A stretch of DNA of 64,000 nt from Dyella sp. ASV21 (lineage in GTDB: Bacteria; Pseudomonadota; Gammaproteobacteria; Xanthomonadales; Rhodanobacteraceae). This document shows positions 52,644 through 63,311 of this stretch, one piece after another. Positions within the stretch are counted from its first letter, which is position 1. Each line of letters starts with the position of its first letter. Under the pieces are notes generated by a model that was not told where the DNA came from, did not search any database, and worked only from the letters and a program-made list of their open reading frames with translations. The position numbers and the translations under genes are program-made. The stretch lies in assembly GCF_016428975.1 (NCBI RefSeq), contig NZ_JAELTT010000021.1, positions 1 to 64,000 of the forward strand. Direction: 5' to 3'.

Positions 52644-53675
52644 ATGGAACCTGAGCAGACGCTCCCGTCGCACCCTTCCAAGGCCATCCGTATCGTCAGC
52701 TATGTGCTGGCGGCCGTGGCGTTGATGCTGATGCTGGGTCTGCATTTGCTGCCGGCCTTGTTTGCCGGCCTGCTGGTGTACGAGCTGGTGCAGTCCACCG
52801 CCCCGCTGCTGGGCAAGCGCGTGCCCAGTGTACGGGCGCGCGCACTCGTGGTGGCCTTGCTGGGCACCATCGTGGTGGGTTTGCTGGTGTTGCTGATCCT
52901 CGGCGCGGTGAGTTTCCTGCGCAACGAGATCGGCAACCCTGAACTGCTCTGGCAGGAGCAATTGATGCCGCTGGTGGAAAAGGCGCGCGAGCAATTGCCG
53001 GCCACGGTGGTGGGTTGGTTGCCCGATAGCGTGGACGACTTGCGCATGATGGCGATGGAGCTGACCCGCAAGCATTCCGTAAGCCTGCAGACGCTGGGCA
53101 AGGAAGCCGCGCGCGTGTTCGTGCATATCCTGATCGGCATGGTGCTCGGCGCCATCGTGGCGTTGAGCCGCGCGCGTCCGGCGCATCAGGTGGGGCCGCT
53201 GGCCTCCGCGCTGGGGCTGCGTGCCCAGCGTCTGGCCGAGGCGTTCCATAACATCGTGTTCGCGCAGATCAAGATTTCGTTGCTCAACACGGCGTTCACG
53301 GCGGTCTTCCTGCTTGGCGTGCTGCCGGTGCTGGGCATCCATATTCCACTGGCCAAGACGCTGGTGGTGGTGACCTTTATCGTTGGCCTGCTGCCGGTGA
53401 TCGGCAACCTGGTGTCCAACACCGCCATCACCATTGCCGGCCTGTCGATTTCGCTCAGCGTGGGCGTGGCCGCGCTGGGCTTTCTCATCCTCATCCACAA
53501 GCTGGAATACTTTCTCAACGCGCGCATTGTCGGCGGGCAGATTCGCGCCCGCGCGTGGGAATTGCTGGTGGCGATGCTGGTGATGGAGGCGGCGTTCGGC
53601 CTGGCCGGCCTGATCGCCGCACCGATTTTCTACGCCTACCTCAAGAGCGAGCTGGAGGCCGAGCGCTTGATTTGA
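52644..53675 (+). CDS. AI-2E family (PerM-like) permease
   Basis: A 343-residue inner-membrane protein with about seven helices. The conserved second half, KISLLNTAFTAVFLLGVLPVLGI, VVVTFIVGLLPVIGNLVSNT and LEYFLNARIVGGQI, is the AI-2E transporter family pattern. The family includes the AI-2 exporter TqsA and sodium/proton antiporters, so the substrate is unknown. It diverges from the phosphatase gene and converges on rep. Confidence 0.88.
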   Translation: MEPEQTLPSHPSKAIRIVSYVLAAVALMLMLGLHLLPALFAGLLVYELVQSTAPLLGKRVPSVRARALVVALLGTIVVGLLVLLILGAVSFLRNEIGNPELLWQEQLMPLVEKAREQLPATVVGWLPDSVDDLRMMAMELTRKHSVSLQTLGKEAARVFVHILIGMVLGAIVALSRARPAHQVGPLASALGLRAQRLAEAFHNIVFAQIKISLLNTAFTAVFLLGVLPVLGIHIPLAKTLVVVTFIVGLLPVIGNLVSNTAITIAGLSISLSVGVAALGFLILIHKLEYFLNARIVGGQIRARAWELLVAMLVMEAAFGLAGLIAAPIFYAYLKSELEAERLI

Positions 53676-53688
53676 CGGTTCCGCCCGC

Positions 53689-53713
53689 GCTGGCCGGCCT
53701 TTAGCCGGCCAGC
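53689..53713. terminator. Bidirectional hairpin between the permease gene and rep
   Basis: GCTGGCCGGC (53689-53698), a CTTTA loop and GCCGGCCAGC (53704-53713) form a perfect 10-bp stem that overlaps the rep stop codon and final codons. Confidence 0.6.
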
Positions 53714-55680
53714 ATGGCGGCGATCTTGGCCAGGTGCGACTCGGCCGTCTCGCGCACCACTTCCTTGTCCGCCTCCGGGTCCTTGCCCTGCCAATGCAGG
53801 TCGTCCTGCGGCAGTTCGTGCAGGAAGCGGCTGGGTTGGTTGCTGGATACTTCGCCGTAGCGCTTGGTCTTGGAAGACCACGACAGGGTCAGCATTTCCT
53901 TGGCGCGGGTAATGCCCACGTACATCAGGCGTCGCTCTTCATCGATACGGCCTTCGTCGATGGCGCCATCGTGCGGCAGCGTGCCTTCCTCGCAGCCAAC
54001 GATAAAGACAAAGCGGAACTCCAGGCCCTTGGCGGCGTGCAGCGTCATCATGCGCACCGCGTTGCCGGGTTCGTCGCGATCGGCATGCGTAAGCAGGGCG
54101 AGCTGCGCGGCAAGGTCGCCGGTGGTGTGTTCGTTGCGCTGCATGGCGCGGAACCAGTCGGCCAGTTCGCGCAGGTTGCCCAGGCGACGCTCGCGCAAGG
54201 CCTGGTCGGCGGTGCTGGCGGCGATGTGCGCCGCGTAGCCGGTACGCTCCAGCACGGTTTCCACCAGGTCCGCCGCACTCTGGTGCAGCGAGGCGCTGCG
54301 CAGTTCGTCCATCAGTGCGGTAAACGAGGCCAGCGCCGCTGCCGGCCGCGGCGTGAGCTGGCGCAGCACGGCGTCGCTGCGTGCGGCGTCGAGCAGCGGT
54401 GCATGGCGCGTCTGGGCGATCTGGCCGAGCTTTTCCAGCGTGGTCGCGCCGATCTCGCGCTTGGGCACATTCACCACGCGCAGGAATGCGGCGTCATCGC
54501 TGGGGTTGGTGAGCAGGCGCAGGTAGCACAGCAGGTCTTTTACTTCGCCACGGTCGAGAAAGCTCAGCGCGCCGGACAAGTGATACGGCACGCGTGCCAG
54601 GCGCAGCGCCTTTTCCAGCGGACGCGCCTGGAAGTTGCCGCGATACAGGATGGCGATGTCGTGCCAGCGCGCCTTGTGCTTCTCCGCCAGGGTGGCGGCG
54701 ATGGCGGCGACGCGCTCGGCTTCGTGCTCGTTCTCCTTGCACTCCAGCACGCGGATCTGCGGCCCTTCCGGGTGCTCGCTCCACAGCTTTTTTTCGTGCA
54801 AGTGCGGGTTGTTGGCAATCAGCTTGTTCGCTGCGCGCAGAATGCGCTTGCCGCAGCGATAGTTCTGTTCCAGCTTGATCACACGCAAGCTGGGCCAATC
54901 CTTGCCGAGCTGGTCGATGTTCTCGGGATTGGCGCCGCGCCAGGCGTAGATCGACTGATCGTCGTCGCCCACGCAGGTAAAACGCCCGCGCTCGCCGGTG
55001 AGGGCCTTGAGCAGGCGGTACTGCGCGTCGTTGGTGTCCTGGTATTCGTCCACCAGCAGGTAACGCAAGCGCTCGCGCCAGGTCGTGCGGCATTCCTCGT
55101 CGTCTTCCAGGATGCGCAGAGGCAAACGGATCAGGTCGTCGAAATCCACCGCGTTGAAGGCGGCGAGGCGCTGTTGGTAGAGGTCGTAGATGGTGGCGGC
55201 ATCCAGCTCGCGCGGACTGCGCGCGGCGGCCAGCGCCTCCTCGGGCGACAAGCCTGCGTTCTTGGCGCGGCTGACCAGGTTGCGGATGCCGAACAGCACA
55301 TCCGGTTTGATGCCTTTGGGCGCCAGCTCCTTGATGATGCCTTCGCTGTCGTCCGCGTCCAGCACCGAAAAGCCTTTGCGCAGGCCGGCGCGTGCGTGTT
55401 CGATCTGCAGGAACTTGAGGCCCAGCGCGTGGAAGGTACATACGGTGAGTGCTGCGGCGTCCTCGCTGCTGATCAGCTTGGCCACGCGCTCGCGCATTTC
55501 CTTGGCGGCCTTGTTGGTAAAGGTGATCGCCGCGATCTTGGAGGGGGCCAGTTTCTTGCGCGCGATCAGGTACGCGATTTTTTGCGTGATGACGCTGGTC
55601 TTGCCCGAGCCCGCGCCGGCCAATACCAGCAGCGGGCCGTCGCAATGTTCGACGGCGGCCAATTGTTGGGGGTTGAGCAT
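53701..55680 (-). CDS. rep: ATP-dependent DNA helicase Rep
   Basis: A 659-residue superfamily 1A helicase that unwinds 3'-5' and helps replication forks pass proteins on DNA. It opens MLNPQQLAAVEHCDGPLLVLAGAGSGKTSVI with the Walker A at ~21-27, followed by the Q-motif-associated TFTNKAAKEMRERV, motif II VDEYQDTN, motif III VGDDDQSIYAWRGA, and motifs V/VI TLHAAKGLEF and YVGITRAK. Length and the GDDDQSIY wording favour Rep over UvrD (~720). Single gene. Confidence 0.93.
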   Translation of the reverse strand: MLNPQQLAAVEHCDGPLLVLAGAGSGKTSVITQKIAYLIARKKLAPSKIAAITFTNKAAKEMRERVAKLISSEDAAALTVCTFHALGLKFLQIEHARAGLRKGFSVLDADDSEGIIKELAPKGIKPDVLFGIRNLVSRAKNAGLSPEEALAAARSPRELDAATIYDLYQQRLAAFNAVDFDDLIRLPLRILEDDEECRTTWRERLRYLLVDEYQDTNDAQYRLLKALTGERGRFTCVGDDDQSIYAWRGANPENIDQLGKDWPSLRVIKLEQNYRCGKRILRAANKLIANNPHLHEKKLWSEHPEGPQIRVLECKENEHEAERVAAIAATLAEKHKARWHDIAILYRGNFQARPLEKALRLARVPYHLSGALSFLDRGEVKDLLCYLRLLTNPSDDAAFLRVVNVPKREIGATTLEKLGQIAQTRHAPLLDAARSDAVLRQLTPRPAAALASFTALMDELRSASLHQSAADLVETVLERTGYAAHIAASTADQALRERRLGNLRELADWFRAMQRNEHTTGDLAAQLALLTHADRDEPGNAVRMMTLHAAKGLEFRFVFIVGCEEGTLPHDGAIDEGRIDEERRLMYVGITRAKEMLTLSWSSKTKRYGEVSSNQPSRFLHELPQDDLHWQGKDPEADKEVVRETAESHLAKIAAMLAG

Positions 55681-55842
55681 GGGAGGGCGCAGGCAGATGA
55701 CAGGCGCAGGATGTTAGCAGAGGCGGCCCGGCCAGCCCGTACGCCGTACCGGCTAGGTATGCTTGGCGCCGGGCCCAGGGAGCGTGGGCGCGTGCGTTGG
55801 GCCTTGGAGCGTGGGCCTTGTCTTCCTCACCGGGGGCTGCAG

Positions 55843-56634
55843 ATGTGCCAAGGTTTCGTGGTGCGGGTAGCGGGCGGGTTGGGCCTGCTGCTTGGCGTGC
55901 TCCATGCGGCGAGTGCTCAAGTGGCGCCGCCCGATCCCAAGCAGCTGCAGGAAGTGCAGCGGTTCGAGGACGCACTTTCGGTGCCGGGCGTGCTCGAAGA
56001 TCATCCCGACCTGTTTTACCGGCAATTGGCGGTGGATGCCTATCACCACGGCGACATGGGTCGTGCGCTGAAGATGTTCCTGCGTGCTGCCAGCTACGCG
56101 GATAAGCCCTCGCAGGCCGCGCTGGCGAGCATGTACCGCGATGGCGTGGGCGTGGCGGTCGATCGGCCGCGTGGCTACGTGTGGATCGACCTGGCCGCCA
56201 GCCGGGGCTATGCCGAGTTCGTGGGGCAGCGCGAGTACTACTGGGCCCAGCTCAGCGAGGCCGAACGCGCGCAGGCGCAGCGCGTCGGCGAAGAGATCCT
56301 GGCCAAGTACGACGACAAGGTGGCCCTGCAACGCCTGGGCGCGGCGCTGGATCGCGCGCGCATGAATGTCACCGGCAGCCATGTGGGCGCCATCGGCAAC
56401 CTCAAGATCAAGCGGCCCGGCATCAACCATGCCTATGACACGAGTGGCGAATTCGTCATGAGCGGCAACGATCTTTACCGCGATTCGGTATGGAAGGTCG
56501 ATCAGTACACGCAGATGAAGGATCTGGAGTGGAAGGTTCGGGTGGAATCGAACCCCAGCGTGCACGTGGGCGACCTGCAGACGGTGGGATTGCCGGCACC
56601 CGCGTCCTCCTCGGCTCCCGCGCCGCAGAAGTAG
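55843..56634 (+). CDS. Exported Sel1-repeat-type protein
   Basis: A 263-residue protein with a signal peptide ([21 protein letters not shown]). Residues ~60-115 form Sel1/TPR-like helices ([21 protein letters not shown], then [27 protein letters not shown]). The rest is not recognised; [19 protein letters not shown] may be a small beta domain, and the tail is alanine/proline-rich. GGGGG lies 7 nt before ATG 55843. An open frame running upstream antisense to rep is a shadow. Probably a periplasmic scaffold protein. Confidence 0.78.
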   Translation: MCQGFVVRVAGGLGLLLGVLHAASAQVAPPDPKQLQEVQRFEDALSVPGVLEDHPDLFYRQLAVDAYHHGDMGRALKMFLRAASYADKPSQAALASMYRDGVGVAVDRPRGYVWIDLAASRGYAEFVGQREYYWAQLSEAERAQAQRVGEEILAKYDDKVALQRLGAALDRARMNVTGSHVGAIGNLKIKRPGINHAYDTSGEFVMSGNDLYRDSVWKVDQYTQMKDLEWKVRVESNPSVHVGDLQTVGLPAPASSSAPAPQK

Positions 56635-56690
56635 GCGGGCGAGATCGGGGGCGGGCGCAGTACTATGTGCGCTCGATTTCGGGACCGGCC

Positions 56691-57323
56691 ATGGCCAAGC
56701 TTTATTTCTATTACTCGGCAATGAATGCCGGCAAGACCACCACGCTGCTGCAGAGCGCGTACAACTACCACGAGCGCGGCATGCGCACGCTCATTCTCAC
56801 GCCCGCGCTGGACAACCGCTTCGGCGAGGGCCTGGTGGCTTCGCGGATTGGGCTCAAGGCCAATGCGCGCCGCTTCAGCGCCGATGAAGATCTGTTCGCT
56901 CTGGTGCAGGCCGACGTGGCCGCGCGCGGGTCGCTGCATTGCGTATTCGTCGATGAGGCGCAGTTCCTCAGCAAGACGCAGGTGTGGCAGCTGAGCGATG
57001 TGGTCGACAAGCTCAACGTGCCGGTACTGGCGTATGGCCTGCGTACCGATTTTCGCGGTGAGCTGTTCGAAGGTAGTCGCTATCTGTTGGCCTGGGCCGA
57101 CAACCTGGAAGAGATCAAGACCATCTGCCATACCGGCCGCAAGGCCACCATGGTGGTGCGCGTGGATGAACACGGCCGCGCGGTGACCGAAGGTCCGCAG
57201 GTTGAGATCGGCGGCAACGACCGCTATGTCTCGGTGAGTCGGGCCGAGTTCAAGAACATTACGGAAGGCCTCGGCAGGATTGAACTGCAGCAGCCGGTGC
57301 TGCCGCTGGGCGAGGGGCATTGA
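56691..57323 (+). CDS. tdk: Thymidine kinase (type II)
   Basis: A 210-residue enzyme that phosphorylates thymidine in nucleotide salvage. The P-loop is [13 protein letters not shown] near residue 9, the Walker B-like [10 protein letters not shown], then [15 protein letters not shown] and the lasso-region [11 protein letters not shown]. The zinc-site cysteines are reduced: only ICHTGRK retains a cysteine, while the second pair is absent (YVSVSRAEF). Length and all catalytic blocks are intact, so it should be active. It starts 56 nt after the Sel1-type gene and 27 nt before the next gene. Confidence 0.94.
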   Translation: MAKLYFYYSAMNAGKTTTLLQSAYNYHERGMRTLILTPALDNRFGEGLVASRIGLKANARRFSADEDLFALVQADVAARGSLHCVFVDEAQFLSKTQVWQLSDVVDKLNVPVLAYGLRTDFRGELFEGSRYLLAWADNLEEIKTICHTGRKATMVVRVDEHGRAVTEGPQVEIGGNDRYVSVSRAEFKNITEGLGRIELQQPVLPLGEGH

Positions 57324-57350
57324 GCCCTTCGCAATGACCTAAGGAACGGT

Positions 57351-58115
57351 ATGTCCAAGATTCCCTTTCCCGCCTGGCAGCGCCCGCATTGGCAGCGCAG
57401 CAACGAGGAAGTGCTGCTGCAGTTCTACGTATTCGGCAAGTTCCAGCCGGGCCGCGCGCCGTCCGAGGACTATGGCAGCGAAGGCTTGCCCGAGGGCGTG
57501 GAGCTGAGCAGCCACCACCACAGCGCGCTGCGCCAGTGGGAGGGCTATCCGCTCAAGGGGCGGCTCGGTCGCATGTTCAAGGAGGATGCGCCGGAGGCCT
57601 ATGCCAAGGCATTGGACGCGCCGGAGGTGCTGGTGGTGCGCGGGCGCTTCCCCGACACCGCCGACACCGGCTATCTGCGTGACACCTTGGGGGTGTTGGC
57701 GGCGCTGCTGGATGTGGGCGGCGTGGCCATCCTCGACCCGCAAACGTTGAGCCTGCACGATGCGGACAGCTGGCGTCGCCAGTTCGTGGTGCGCGATGGC
57801 GCGCCGATTCGCCATCATCTGCTGATCCTGCGCGATGCCGAGGAACAGGCGGGTCGCTACTGGGTGCACACGCGCGGCATGCGCAAGTTCGGTCGCCCCG
57901 ACATCAGCCTGCGCAACGTGCCGGAGGCCGATACGGATCGCGCGGGCATGTTATGCGAGCGGCTGGTGGAACTTGAAGCGCTGGGTGCGCACTTCGCCGA
58001 CGGCCAGGCCTTGGATGCCGAGGGTCTGCCGGGCACGTTGGTAGCGAGTTTGGGGGGCGGGTTGGAAGACCCGGCCTTCAACAACACGTTTGTGGAGTTC
58101 CGCTGGCCGGAGTGA
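57351..58115 (+). CDS. Soluble protein of unknown function
   Basis: A 254-residue protein with no signal peptide or membrane segment. The N-terminal third is aromatic and charged (AWQRPHWQRSNEEVLLQFYVFGKFQPGR, shown for character; key parts WQRPHW and FYVFGKF), with a ILDPQTLSLHDADSW segment in the middle and WVHTRGMRKFGRPDI later. The WVHTRGM...FGRPD segment faintly recalls DUF4261-type proteins, but I do not assign it. AAGGAAC precedes the start. It follows tdk closely and may share its transcript. Confidence 0.7.
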   Translation: MSKIPFPAWQRPHWQRSNEEVLLQFYVFGKFQPGRAPSEDYGSEGLPEGVELSSHHHSALRQWEGYPLKGRLGRMFKEDAPEAYAKALDAPEVLVVRGRFPDTADTGYLRDTLGVLAALLDVGGVAILDPQTLSLHDADSWRRQFVVRDGAPIRHHLLILRDAEEQAGRYWVHTRGMRKFGRPDISLRNVPEADTDRAGMLCERLVELEALGAHFADGQALDAEGLPGTLVASLGGGLEDPAFNNTFVEFRWPE

Positions 58116-58245
58116 TTTAGTTGGCGGGTGGCACCTTGGTGTGGGGTGGCTGGGGTGCCATGTGCGGTTGATCGTTCTTGGGCGGCATCGCTTGGGTGCC
58201 GCGGTTAGCCGTTCCGGCCTACCGGAATGCCTAAAGAGCAACCCC

Positions 58246-59073
58246 TCACCGCTGGCACGTCGGACACCAAAACGTCGACCGCTGCCCCAGCACCACCTGC
58301 CGGATAACCGTGCCGCACACTCGGCACGGCTCACCCTCGCGCCCATACACCTGCAGCTCCCGAAAGAAGTATCCCGGCGCCCCGTCCGGGTTGATGAAAT
58401 CGCGCAGCGTGGTGCCACCACGCTCGATGGCCCAGGCCAGGATGCGCTTCACCTCGGCGGCCAGTCGCGCATAGCGTGCACGTGAGATGGAGCCGGCTGG
58501 CTTGCGCGGGTCGATGCCCGCCGCGAACAGCGCCTCGCTGGCGTAGATGTTGCCGACGCCTACCACTACCGCGTTGTCCATTAGAAACAACTTCACCGCG
58601 GCTTTGCGTCCACGCGAAAGCTGCCACAGCAGATCGCCGTCGAAATCGTCGGTGAGCGGTTCGGGGCCGAGTGCGGCAAGCAGCTCATGGGTTTCGCCCG
58701 GCGCCTGCCATAACAGACAGCCAAAGCGACGCGCATCGGTAAAGCGCAATACGCGTGCACCCGCGGTGGCCGTCGGCTCCAGTGCGATGTCGACATGATC
58801 GTGCTTGCCGACCAGGGCATCCGGCGGCAACACGCGTAGCACGCCGGTCATGCCCAGATGTAGCAGCGCGCTGCCTGCCTGCGTATGCAGCAGCAGGTAC
58901 TTGGCGCGACGCTCCACCGCGTCGATGCGTTGGCCGGGCAATTGCTCGGCGATCTCTGGCGGAATCGGCCAGCGCAAATCCGGGCGGCGCAATACCACGC
59001 CGGTCACGCGCCGTCCGATCAGGTGCGGGGCGATACCGCGCCGGGTGGTTTCGACTTCGGGCAGTTCGGGCAC
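58246..59073 (-). CDS. mutM: Formamidopyrimidine-DNA glycosylase
   Basis: A 275-residue DNA repair glycosylase/lyase that removes 8-oxoguanine. Translation must start at GTG 59073 to give (M)[13 protein letters not shown], in which the N-terminal proline is the catalytic nucleophile and the following glutamate is essential. The helix-two-turn-helix [13 protein letters not shown] and the zinc finger C-x2-C-x16-C-x2-C (CRVCG to CPTCQR) at the C-terminus are intact. The gnd stop lies one base upstream, so the genes are coupled. Confidence 0.96.
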   Translation of the reverse strand: MPELPEVETTRRGIAPHLIGRRVTGVVLRRPDLRWPIPPEIAEQLPGQRIDAVERRAKYLLLHTQAGSALLHLGMTGVLRVLPPDALVGKHDHVDIALEPTATAGARVLRFTDARRFGCLLWQAPGETHELLAALGPEPLTDDFDGDLLWQLSRGRKAAVKLFLMDNAVVVGVGNIYASEALFAAGIDPRKPAGSISRARYARLAAEVKRILAWAIERGGTTLRDFINPDGAPGYFFRELQVYGREGEPCRVCGTVIRQVVLGQRSTFWCPTCQR

Positions 59074-59074
59074 G

Positions 59075-60484
<1,410 letters not shown>

Positions 60485-60682
60485 GTCGCCGCTCCATTCG
60501 GTAGTTGATCTTGGATATGTTGATCTTGCTCGTCCTTCCCGCGAAGGCGGCCATCCGGCGTGGTCGTTTCCAAGGGGATGGAAGGAACCGTACCTGACGC
60601 TACGCGCCGATGACGATGCGTGTTCAGAACACCCTAGATATGGGGAGACGCGTGGCGCGCACAAGTGCGGGCTGCCCGGGAA

Positions 60683-61174
60683 TCAGTGCGCCTGCGTGGC
60701 CTGGCCCGCGGCGGCGCGTGGCGTGTAGCTCAGTGAAATCAACGCCACACGGTCGCCCACGCGCACGTAGCGCTGGGGGCCGGTGACCGAGGTTTCGCCA
60801 AACTCCAGGGCCTGGCCGTTGAGGGTGAGCACGGCAACCGGTGGCATCAGGCCAATCTTGGCGGGGTCGAAGTCGCTGGCGGGGCGCCAGCTCAGCACGG
60901 CCGCGGCGGCGGTTTCGGTGAGTTCACCCAGGCGACCGTCATCGGCACGTGTGGCGTCGCCATCAGTGCGCCACCAGTGGCCCTGGCGCAGCGTGTAATG
61001 CTCTTCCGGCGCGTGGCCTATGCGCAGGTTCACGGCACTGATCGCCGACGGTGGCGTGGACAGCAGGCTGCCGGGATCGCCCGCGCGGTCTCGCTGCCAT
61101 TGCCAGCCGGCCGCCAGTGCGAGCGCGACGGCACCGCCCAGCAGCCACAGGCGTTGGCGCGTGGCGCGCCTCAT
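60683..61174 (-). CDS. Membrane-anchored protein of the GldFG-type operon (DUF4340-like)
   Basis: A 163-residue protein with an N-terminal helix (LWLLGGAVALALAAGW) and a periplasmic domain (HAPEEHYTLRQGHWWRTDGDATRADD, key part HYTLRQGHWWRTDGD, then PPVAVLTLNGQALEFGE). This pattern, a short peptide of residue-wise comparison to a substrate or ligand, resembles the DUF4340 proteins that accompany GldG. Its start overlaps the GldG-like stop by 4 nt. Role unknown; it is the last gene of the operon. Confidence 0.72.
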   Translation of the reverse strand: MRRATRQRLWLLGGAVALALAAGWQWQRDRAGDPGSLLSTPPSAISAVNLRIGHAPEEHYTLRQGHWWRTDGDATRADDGRLGELTETAAAAVLSWRPASDFDPAKIGLMPPVAVLTLNGQALEFGETSVTGPQRYVRVGDRVALISLSYTPRAAAGQATQAH

Positions 61175-62526
61175 GCGCGGCGACGCCGCCAAGTGATCAC
61201 GCCGCATACGCACAGCAACAGCAGCGGCAGCGCCACCAGAAAGCCCAGGGTGACGGCGCTCAGCTGCGTCTGGCTGATTTGCAGCACGCGGTCGGGCGCG
61301 CCGCGCGGCGGCAGTTGCACCAGCGCGTCATCGCCCAGCAGCCAATCGAAAATGCGTTCGCCCAGCGCGCGGTTGCCGCCATTGCCGAGGAAGCTGTTAG
61401 AGAGAAAGTCACCATCGCCAATCACGACCACGCGCTGCTCGGCTTTCTCCGGGCTGGGCGAGAGGCGGCTTAGCGCGAAGCCGAAGTCCAGCGGCCCCTT
61501 CAGCTCGCCCGCACTGGCGTCGTACTGGATGCTGGAGTTCTGCGTGTTATCGATCGGCTTGAACTCGGTCCAGCTCTGCGCGCTGGAGCGCAGGAACGGT
61601 GCTACCTGCCAGTCGCTGCGCGAGGCCACCGCCAGTGCGGAGACCTGCGGGAATAGCGTGGTGAGGGTGAAGCCGCGGGTAATCGCGTGCTTGGGGTAGT
61701 CGCCCAGCGCGATCATGCGCGGGTCCTTCAGGCCCAGCGCGGCGCCTTGCCCATCCACCAGCACGCCGGGCAACACGCGCACGCCCAAGGCGTCGGCCAG
61801 CGGCGCCAGGTGCAGGTCATCGTTGGTCGGTTCGGTGAGCCAGAGCAGGTTGCCGCCGTTGGCGACGTACTCGGCGAGCGCTTTCACGGCGCCTTCGGGC
61901 AGGGCGAGTTCGGGGCTGGCCAGCACCACCAGATCGGTGTGCTGCGGCACGGCGGTCGCCTGGGCGAAGTTCAGCGGCACCGCGCGCATGCCGCGTGCTT
62001 CGAGCTGCGTCATGAAGCTGCCGAGGTCCGCATTGCCCTTGTCATCCGGGCGGCGTTCGCCATCGCCGGAAACAAACGCCACGATGCGCTCGCCGCCGCG
62101 TGCCAGTCGTTCCAGGGCATTGGTGAGACTGCGTTCGGAGAGTTCGTCCAGGCGCTGCTCGCGGCCCTGGTAATGCACGATCAGCGCGCCATCCACCGTA
62201 ATGCCCAGCTCGCGCATGGCGGCGGGATCCTGTTGCGGGTCGACGAAGCGCAGGCTGAGATCGGGCTTCGCCCGCGAGTAGCGCTCCATAAAGCCGGCCA
62301 CGGTGTGGCGCAGATCGCCCTGCGGGTTGGCGTAGCTGACGATGTCCACCGGCCCGGGCAGGGTGGCCAGCACGGCGCGGCTTTCCGCCGAAAGGCTGGC
62401 GCGTCCGCCGAAGGTCCAGTCGGACACGTAGTCGTGGCGGGTGGTCAGGTAGCCCACCGCGCCGGCAGCGACGAGCAGCGCGAGGGTAAACAACCATCCA
62501 TGCAGATGCCGGAAACCGCGCGTCAT
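61171..62526 (-). CDS. GldG-family ABC transporter auxiliary protein
   Basis: A 451-residue protein with helices at both ends (FTLALLVAAGAVGYL near the N-terminus and LSAVTLGFLVALPLLLLCVCGV at the C-terminus). The periplasmic domain has GldG/IFT52-like features (PGPVDIVSYANPQGDLRH, IVAFVSGDGERRPDD, LVVLASPELALPEGA, VVVIGDGDFLSNSFLGNGGN). Such proteins pair with an ABC ATPase and permease; outside Bacteroidetes they are not tied to gliding. It overlaps the permease gene by 1 nt (shared ATGA-type junction) and the next gene by 4 nt. Confidence 0.85.
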   Translation of the reverse strand: MTRGFRHLHGWLFTLALLVAAGAVGYLTTRHDYVSDWTFGGRASLSAESRAVLATLPGPVDIVSYANPQGDLRHTVAGFMERYSRAKPDLSLRFVDPQQDPAAMRELGITVDGALIVHYQGREQRLDELSERSLTNALERLARGGERIVAFVSGDGERRPDDKGNADLGSFMTQLEARGMRAVPLNFAQATAVPQHTDLVVLASPELALPEGAVKALAEYVANGGNLLWLTEPTNDDLHLAPLADALGVRVLPGVLVDGQGAALGLKDPRMIALGDYPKHAITRGFTLTTLFPQVSALAVASRSDWQVAPFLRSSAQSWTEFKPIDNTQNSSIQYDASAGELKGPLDFGFALSRLSPSPEKAEQRVVVIGDGDFLSNSFLGNGGNRALGERIFDWLLGDDALVQLPPRGAPDRVLQISQTQLSAVTLGFLVALPLLLLCVCGVITWRRRRA

Positions 62527-63311
62527 CAGCCGCGCTCCCGTTCGGCCGCAAGCCGTTGCGTGGCCAGCGCCAGGGCCACCACGATCACCAGCAGGAACCA
62601 CGCGATATCGGCGGTGGATACCAGGCCGCGCAGCAGGGTTTCCAGGTGACCGCTCAGCGATAGCCAATTGAATGCGTCGCTGGTGGCGCCGGCCTTCTGC
62701 GCGGCGATGTTGACGCCGGCGAGCACCAGGCCAAGCGTCAATGCCACGGTGGCCGCGATGGAGGCATGCGATGCATAAGCCGAGCTGGCCACGCCGATGG
62801 CGGCGAGCGCGGCCAGGGTAAGCAGCAGGCCGAGAGCGGCGGCAGCAAGCTTGCCCCAATCCAGCGTGACGCCGTGCGCCAGGCTTAAGGGCATCGCCAG
62901 CGCCAGGGCCAGCCACAGCACCAGCCACAGCATGAGGGCGAGGTATTTGCCCAGCACGATGCGCGAGGCGGGCAGGCCGGCGGCGAACCATAGCGGCAGC
63001 GTGCCATTGCTGCGCTCACCGGCCAGCGTGGACATGGTGAGCAGCGGCACGATCACCAGCGCCAGTTCCGCCACGCCGAACGGCAGGATGCCGCCCGTGA
63101 GAATGCTGCTGAGCATCGGCACGCCGACCAGATCGGTGTAGCCCGGGCCGCCCGGCAACGCGGCGAGCTTGATCTGTCCGGCCAGAAATCCACCCAGCAG
63201 CAGCACGAAGCGCCAAGCCAGCTGGGCCAGCGTGAGCGCGGCCAGTACCCAGGCCAGCGGGCGTACGAACAGGCGGCGCAGCTCCAGCCGCGTCACGGCG
63301 AGCACACTCAT
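62526..63311 (-). CDS. ABC-2 type permease (GldF-like)
   Basis: A 261-residue inner-membrane protein with six helices. It starts MSVLAVTRLELRRLFVRPLAWVL, typical of ABC-2 permeases, and LLTMSTLAGERSNGTLPLWFA matches the conserved cytoplasmic ERSNGT-type loop that contacts the ATPase. Its start overlaps the ATPase stop by 4 nt. The substrate is unknown. It belongs to a four-gene operon with ATPase, GldG-like and DUF4340-like genes. Confidence 0.88.
   Translation of the reverse strand: MSVLAVTRLELRRLFVRPLAWVLAALTLAQLAWRFVLLLGGFLAGQIKLAALPGGPGYTDLVGVPMLSSILTGGILPFGVAELALVIVPLLTMSTLAGERSNGTLPLWFAAGLPASRIVLGKYLALMLWLVLWLALALAMPLSLAHGVTLDWGKLAAAALGLLLTLAALAAIGVASSAYASHASIAATVALTLGLVLAGVNIAAQKAGATSDAFNWLSLSGHLETLLRGLVSTADIAWFLLVIVVALALATQRLAAERERG

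Noticed and set aside
53734-55842. Upstream extension of the Sel1-type gene through the region opposite rep
   Set aside because: The extension is antisense to rep. A signal peptide and ribosome site at 55843 mark the real start.
56536-56560. tRNA T-arm-like string (GGTTCGGGTGGAATCGAACC)
   Set aside because: It lies inside the coding sequence of the Sel1-type gene and no acceptor stem or anticodon arm can be drawn around it.
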